Both the position numbers and the translations under genes were made by a program. This document shows positions 6,161 to 9,675 of a stretch of DNA of 9,675 nt, in pieces. The stretch spans positions 21,888 through 31,562 of the forward strand of contig MGRI01000028.1 in the NCBI GenBank assembly GCA_001798105.1. Reading direction: 5' to 3'. The stretch is from Deltaproteobacteria bacterium RIFCSPHIGHO2_02_FULL_40_11 (GTDB lineage Bacteria; Bdellovibrionota; JACOXK01; 2-02-FULL-40-11). Numbering within the stretch: position 1 is the first letter of the stretch; each line of letters begins with the position of its first letter. Under the pieces are notes generated by a model, which saw only the letters and a program-made list of their open reading frames with translations, ran no database searches and had not been told where the DNA came from.

Positions 6161-8486
6161 CCCACTTTCTTCGTCTGATAAAAAGTAAAAGAGGGATTAA
6201 ATAAAAGAAAATTGGAAATCCGCCCTGCGGACCATTGCCACTCGATGGATCAATAAATCCACACCCGCCGCCACCACCGCCTGCGCTGCCACCAGAGCTT
6301 TCACTGGAAAGGCCTGTGGACCCAGAGTCATCGCTACTTCCAGTTTGATCAGGGCCGCTTTGAGCATCTTCTAGGCCAGAAAATGTATCTAAAAAGCTTT
6401 TATCGAGCATTGCAATTTCTATGGTTTTAGTTTTTTCTTTCATTGCAAAAAGTGCTGCCGCTGCATTAAGGCAAGAACCTCTCATTTGATATCTTGCGTC
6501 GCAAATCAGCCCATAGGCGGTTAAGAATTTATCTTTAATGGCTTTTGCCATATTATGTGTATACGGTAGACTCGGCGTATCAGAATAACTTGGAAGTTCT
6601 CGATACATCATCCCTGCAATGGCTGTGACCATGGGGGCCGCGACAGATGTTCCCACAGCCCATGTGCCTTCTTGGGATACAAGAAATGGAACGTACGATG
6701 GCGTGGGGAGGGTATAGTTCATATGACTATAAATAAACTCAGATGAAAAACTGGGAACATAAATAAATTCACCAGGTGCAGCAATATCGACCGTATGTCG
6801 TCCATAATTTGAGCCATAATGATTGCTCTTTGAAAACTCCACATCTCGGTTTCCAACACTGTCGCGTTTTACCCAAAGTTTTCCATCAGGGCCATAGGCT
6901 GCAACGGAAATCACATTATCAAAACCAATGTATTGCCCTTCATTTTCGGGATCCGGATAATGTGAAAGGCTGGGAGGGGCGTATTGCACTTTATCTAAAT
7001 CGTCATAGGAATTTCCTGCTGCAGTTACAATCAAGGTGCCACGGGCTGCTGCATATTTAATGGCTCTGACCAAAGCACAGTGTGCGGGATAGGCCTTGCC
7101 ATCGCAGCGAAGGTCTCTCCAATTCTCTACAGTTTTATTTCCCCAGCTTGTATTAATCACTTTAGCGCCAGCATCTACTGCGGCTTTAATGCCATAGGCG
7201 CCATCCACGTCTGTAAACACATATCGAACATTGTTGCCATCGCGTTGTAATCTTCCCATAACAATTGGAATAATTTTTCCGCGGGGGCAAAGGCCTGCAC
7301 TGGGTCCTCCATTGTTAAAATTATTATGCTTTGCAGCAATAATGCTTGCCACTTGGTGTCCGTGGCTCATCGTTCCTTCAGTGCGTTTTCTATCTGTTTG
7401 TGCAGCCAAGTCTTGGAGCAATGCATCATGTTCCCCCGGATCATAACACGCGGCCTGATCAGAGCTTAAAAAAGAACTGGGAGAGTTTGAAACGTTGCAA
7501 TTAATATTATGGGTGATATTTTGTCCGGCTAAAGTTTTGCCGATCATATAATTGTCTTTTAAGTCTGGGTGGTACGGATCAAAGCCACTATCGACAACTG
7601 CAATCAATCCTTCGCCACAAGAAACCTGGTTATCCCAAAGAAAGGCGTGAGTTTGATCTGTAAAAAAATAGGTTTGCATTGCATAGAGGCCGCCAAATAG
7701 GTCCATATTTTGGGTCATGGTTACTCGGGGGAGTCCAAGAAAAGTTGGAAGATAGTACATGGAGTAGTTAGAAGGGGATCTTTGTGTATTTCCATTTGCA
7801 AGGTACCATAAAAATTTTGTAGAGATCTCTGGAGATAAAAGGTCTACAAACTGGGGGTTTTGAATCGAAGCTCCAGCAAAGAGAACCTTTTCCCCTTCAC
7901 TGGTTACGGCATGTCCCTCATCTAAAAAATCAAACGTTTCCATCAGTGCATTCGATTGTGCAGAGGATACGAAAGAATTTTCTTTTTGCATGAGGGTTTG
8001 AATTTCGGTTCTCGATAGACTCGCGCCGGATAAAATTTTAAATTTGGCAACGCCAAGACCTGGATCATAATATTCCAATTGAATGGGATAGTTTTTTTCG
8101 AGCGCATTGAGTTGGGTTTTCCCCGTTCCCATATCGACAGAAACAATAATATCATCTGCAATAATTTCTCTGCCCAGCTCGTCTTTTACAATTTGAACTT
8201 CGGTTTCAATGAGGCCGCGGTTATCGATAATTTCAGGTTCTTTGGGAGCTTCGGCTTTTGCGATGTCTGTGGGTGTGGCAGCAGGTTGTCTTTGGGGTAT
8301 TTTGGAAGTTTCCCATTCTATTTTATGTTTTTTCTTTTGGGCAATTTGTTCTTGTCTGGAGTCTTCTTGGGTGAGCGCGGGCTCTTGTTTTTCAGGCCGA
8401 AAGTCGCCCTTAAAAACCAAGACGGTCGCAAAAACAATGACCATCAAGAGTAAAGTATAAAAAATTGTATTGGAATGCTCGTCCAT
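6126..8486 (-). CDS. Subtilisin-family (S8) serine protease with C-terminal sorting-type tail
   Basis: This 786-aa protein has an N-terminal hydrophobic segment (about 9-25), a charged Pro/Ala/Glu-rich linker (30-95), a probable fervidolysin-like propeptide (about 105-180; DDIIVSVDMG to LGVAKFKI) and then the S8 catalytic domain (about 290-680). The triad is Asp299 (AVVDSG), His375 (SHGHQVAS) and Ser614 (GTSVAAP), with oxyanion-hole Asn492 (AAGNS), so it should be active. Eight cysteines in this domain (290, 330, 347, 400, 461, 470, 662, 672) suggest disulfides and export. A low-complexity Ser/Gly/Asp linker (703-740) leads to GGGGGGCGF (Cys742), a hydrophobic helix (about 757-770) and RRRK. 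That layout matches the tripartite MYXO-CTERM/JDVT-CTERM class of sorting signals, which are processed and hold proteins in the envelope. Start: AAAGGGAG (8500-8493) is a good Shine-Dalgarno 6 bases before the ATG. The last 11 residues are encoded inside the 3' end of fabL. I found no convincing promoter upstream. Confidence 0.94.
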   Translation of the reverse strand: MDEHSNTIFYTLLLMVIVFATVLVFKGDFRPEKQEPALTQEDSRQEQIAQKKKHKIEWETSKIPQRQPAATPTDIAKAEAPKEPEIIDNRGLIETEVQIVKDELGREIIADDIIVSVDMGTGKTQLNALEKNYPIQLEYYDPGLGVAKFKILSGASLSRTEIQTLMQKENSFVSSAQSNALMETFDFLDEGHAVTSEGEKVLFAGASIQNPQFVDLLSPEISTKFLWYLANGNTQRSPSNYSMYYLPTFLGLPRVTMTQNMDLFGGLYAMQTYFFTDQTHAFLWDNQVSCGEGLIAVVDSGFDPYHPDLKDNYMIGKTLAGQNITHNINCNVSNSPSSFLSSDQAACYDPGEHDALLQDLAAQTDRKRTEGTMSHGHQVASIIAAKHNNFNNGGPSAGLCPRGKIIPIVMGRLQRDGNNVRYVFTDVDGAYGIKAAVDAGAKVINTSWGNKTVENWRDLRCDGKAYPAHCALVRAIKYAAARGTLIVTAAGNSYDDLDKVQYAPPSLSHYPDPENEGQYIGFDNVISVAAYGPDGKLWVKRDSVGNRDVEFSKSNHYGSNYGRHTVDIAAPGEFIYVPSFSSEFIYSHMNYTLPTPSYVPFLVSQEGTWAVGTSVAAPMVTAIAGMMYRELPSYSDTPSLPYTHNMAKAIKDKFLTAYGLICDARYQMRGSCLNAAAALFAMKEKTKTIEIAMLDKSFLDTFSGLEDAQSGPDQTGSSDDSGSTGLSSESSGGSAGGGGGGCGFIDPSSGNGPQGGFPIFFYLIPLLLFIRRRKWAMQQSHIRRRQ

Positions 8487-8592
8487 CGCAAACTCCCTTT
8501 ACGTGCTATGTATAAAAGATATAGGTCATGAAAAAATCCACAAACGTTCAACTTCTTATATGTTACCATGGAGCATTCAGATCTAAAAGACC

Positions 8593-8666
8593 CAAAATCA
8601 AAAATTAATTTTTCTTTCATTTTCTTTTAATGCAACTTGACTTTCAGAGGAGCGATTGTTACAAAT
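8593..8666 (+). promoter_or_regulatory. Promoter of the initiator tRNA gene with A/T-rich upstream element
   Basis: TTGACT (8637-8642; five of six consensus bases) and TACAAA (8660-8665; four of six) are separated by exactly 17 bp. Transcription would begin near 8672, about 9 bases before the mature tRNA. A continuous A/T tract (about 8593-8630) directly upstream of the -35 resembles an UP element, common at strong stable-RNA promoters. The rest of the 194-bp gap (8487-8680) holds the protease leader and no convincing gene. Confidence 0.65.
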
Positions 8667-8680
8667 TACGTCACTTATAT

Positions 8681-8757
<77 letters not shown>

Positions 8758-8762
8758 ATTCG

Positions 8763-8795
8763 AAAAAGCCTGTTGAAAGACAGGCTTTTTTGTTT
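8763..8795. terminator. Bidirectional intrinsic terminator shared by tRNA-fMet and hipA
   Basis: GCCTGT (8768-8773) pairs with ACAGGC (8780-8785) around a 6-nt loop, and the flanking A5 (8763-8767) pairs with the T run (8786-8791). On plus it follows the tRNA by 5 bases and ends in TTTTTTGTTT; on minus it follows the hipA stop codon (8801) and ends in TTTTT. It can therefore stop both transcripts. Confidence 0.9.
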
Positions 8796-8800
8796 GTGAG

Positions 8801-9675
8801 TTAGATCCTCTTGAGCCTTTCTTTGATCACTTTGCTGACAGACGTATGTATTTCTTCGGGAAATCCTTTGGGTAGAATATTTTCTATCTTTTGTAGAGCA
8901 TTTTGGGCCGTATCAGAGATTTCTTCAAGCGTTGTGTGTGCGAGTATTTTGGATAGTCCTGCTTGATGGGCGGTTTGAACGAAGTGACGGCTATAGATTT
9001 CATCGATCCGATAGTGATTGTTTTTCCCCACCGACATCGCAAGTTTCATTTGTTTTCTTTTAATCTGATGAGCATCCAGGCTTGGCTGCGCTGTTAAAAT
9101 ATCATAAAGAGGGGTAAGTGCGTAACGCCCACCTGGCCTCAAAAAAATACTAAAATTTTTTGCATGTCCATCGGTTGCACAGATCAGCCAAAATAAGATT
9201 TGTGCTTTGAGAAATAGCGTTTGATCCTCCGTCGGGCGGTCGCTGCCTTTGAGTAGATTCAAGATATCCACCATGCCGGGGCCATGATCGCTTTGGTATT
9301 TTTGGGTGGGGGGTATGGATAGAGCTTGGCAGCAATCTTCCTGGGGGTAGCGGAGCAGCCGTCCGTCTTTTGTCCATCTGCGGTCAAAGCGTTGAATGAC
9401 AAGGGCTTTTATCTTGCCAAATGTTTGAATTTCTACTGGGTTAACAGGGAGGCCAAATGCTTCCATCAGCTTTAAACAGTAAAACTCGTTTTCAACACTG
9501 TTGGAGAGATCAATTCCATTGGGCAATTGTCCAATTTGTGGTTTAAGAATATGTGATGTTGGCGTTGTCCCATGTGGTTTCAACCACTGCCCCTGATGCC
9601 ACAAAAGCGCTGTTTTTTCCTGTGCTCCCGCCACTGAAATACGAAAGTCATCGCTTCGATTCAACCCCAGGGGTG
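8801..9675 (-). CDS. hipA: HipA-type serine/threonine kinase toxin, N-terminus cut by window edge
   Basis: The visible part covers the HipA C-terminal kinase. The frame stays open to the window edge (P-L-G precede the TTG at 9664, which I do not believe is the start), and E. coli HipA is about 440 aa, so roughly the first 140 residues and any hipB lie outside. Numbered from that TTG, it has RISVAGAQEKTALL (8-21), the P-loop whose Ser10 corresponds to autophosphorylated Ser150 of E. coli HipA; HILKP with Lys41; VIQRFDR (89-95); QEDCCQALS with QKYQSDHGPG (108-130); catalytic ATDGHAKNFSIF with Asp165 and Asn170; and LTPLYDI with metal-binding Asp188. Spacing from Ser10 to Asp165 (155) is close to E. 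coli (159), and the C-terminus is full length. HipA phosphorylates glutamyl-tRNA synthetase, halting translation and causing persistence; HipB neutralises and represses it. All catalytic residues are intact, so the kinase should be functional. It lies directly behind a tRNA gene, a common site for acquired genes. Confidence 0.93.
   Translation of the reverse strand, partial: PLGLNRSDDFRISVAGAQEKTALLWHQGQWLKPHGTTPTSHILKPQIGQLPNGIDLSNSVENEFYCLKLMEAFGLPVNPVEIQTFGKIKALVIQRFDRRWTKDGRLLRYPQEDCCQALSIPPTQKYQSDHGPGMVDILNLLKGSDRPTEDQTLFLKAQILFWLICATDGHAKNFSIFLRPGGRYALTPLYDILTAQPSLDAHQIKRKQMKLAMSVGKNNHYRIDEIYSRHFVQTAHQAGLSKILAHTTLEEISDTAQNALQKIENILPKGFPEEIHTSVSKVIKERLKRI

Noticed and set aside
6213..6234. 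TCCGC/GCGGA hairpin (6219-6231) as a terminator for fabL
   Set aside because: No T-run follows on plus, and it lies inside the protease coding sequence where the Gly/Pro codons explain it.
8079..8460. Plus-strand open frames of 124 and 83 codons opposite the protease N-terminus
   Set aside because: Antisense to a well-supported gene, no ribosome site, and low-complexity Phe-rich or Cys/Ser-rich translations caused by the Lys/Glu codons on the other strand.
8511..8551. Promoter for the protease on minus (TTGAAC with TATATC)
   Set aside because: Spacer is 22 bp, and other pairings have poor -35 boxes; no combination is convincing.
8528..8608. 26-codon open frame on plus (MKKSTNVQLLICYHGAFRSK...) in the gap between the protease and the tRNA
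   Set aside because: Only a marginal AGG before the ATG, no stem-loop or promoter of its own, and its A/T-rich end overlaps the tRNA promoter's upstream element; likely chance.
9662..9664. TTG at 9664 as the start of hipA
   Set aside because: The frame continues open to the window edge and the family needs about 140 more residues upstream.

Overview
The window is a compact, moderately AT-rich stretch of bacterial chromosome. It holds seven protein genes (two running off the window edges), one initiator tRNA gene, and no long gaps; the largest non-coding stretch is the roughly 194 bp between the protease and the tRNA. The lineage is inferred, not shown. A predicted lipoprotein, a subtilisin-family protease ending in a Gly-rich/Cys/hydrophobic/Arg-cluster tail like the MYXO-CTERM and JDVT-CTERM sorting signals, and a FabL-type enoyl-ACP reductase together suggest a Gram-negative 'deltaproteobacterial-grade' organism (for example Bdellovibrionota or a myxobacterial relative), perhaps from a metagenome.

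Layout. 2-2314 (+): large HEAT-repeat protein with a C-terminal region that looks like an alpha/alpha toroid, probably cut at its 5' end by the window. 2407-5346 (-): a three-gene cluster. It is led by an unrecognised 564-aa protein with a helical-barrel-like C-terminus, whose ATGA stop/start overlap leads into a hemolysin III/PAQR-type membrane protein; a small cysteine-phosphatase lipoprotein follows after a short gap. 5396-6160 (+): fabL, divergent from that cluster across only 49 bp. 6126-8486 (-): a 786-aa S8 serine protease that converges on fabL and overlaps its 3' end by 35 bp. 8681-8757 (+): initiator tRNA-Met with its own promoter and a bidirectional terminator. 8801-9675 (-): C-terminal two-thirds of a HipA-type kinase toxin, cut by the right edge.

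How the genes fit together. There is no single pathway. FabL would serve fatty-acid elongation, the tRNA serves translation initiation, and HipA kinases inhibit translation by phosphorylating an aminoacyl-tRNA synthetase (GltX in E. coli). The minus-strand cluster (orphan protein, HlyIII, phosphatase) is the only real candidate for an undescribed functional unit. Its promoter appears to sit directly against the start codon, predicting a leaderless mRNA. Points of most interest are this leaderless promoter, the protease's sorting tail and the way that tail runs into fabL, the A29:U41 variant of the initiator tRNA anticodon stem, and the HEAT/toroid protein. I saw no CRISPR array, insertion sequence or obvious complete novel defence system.
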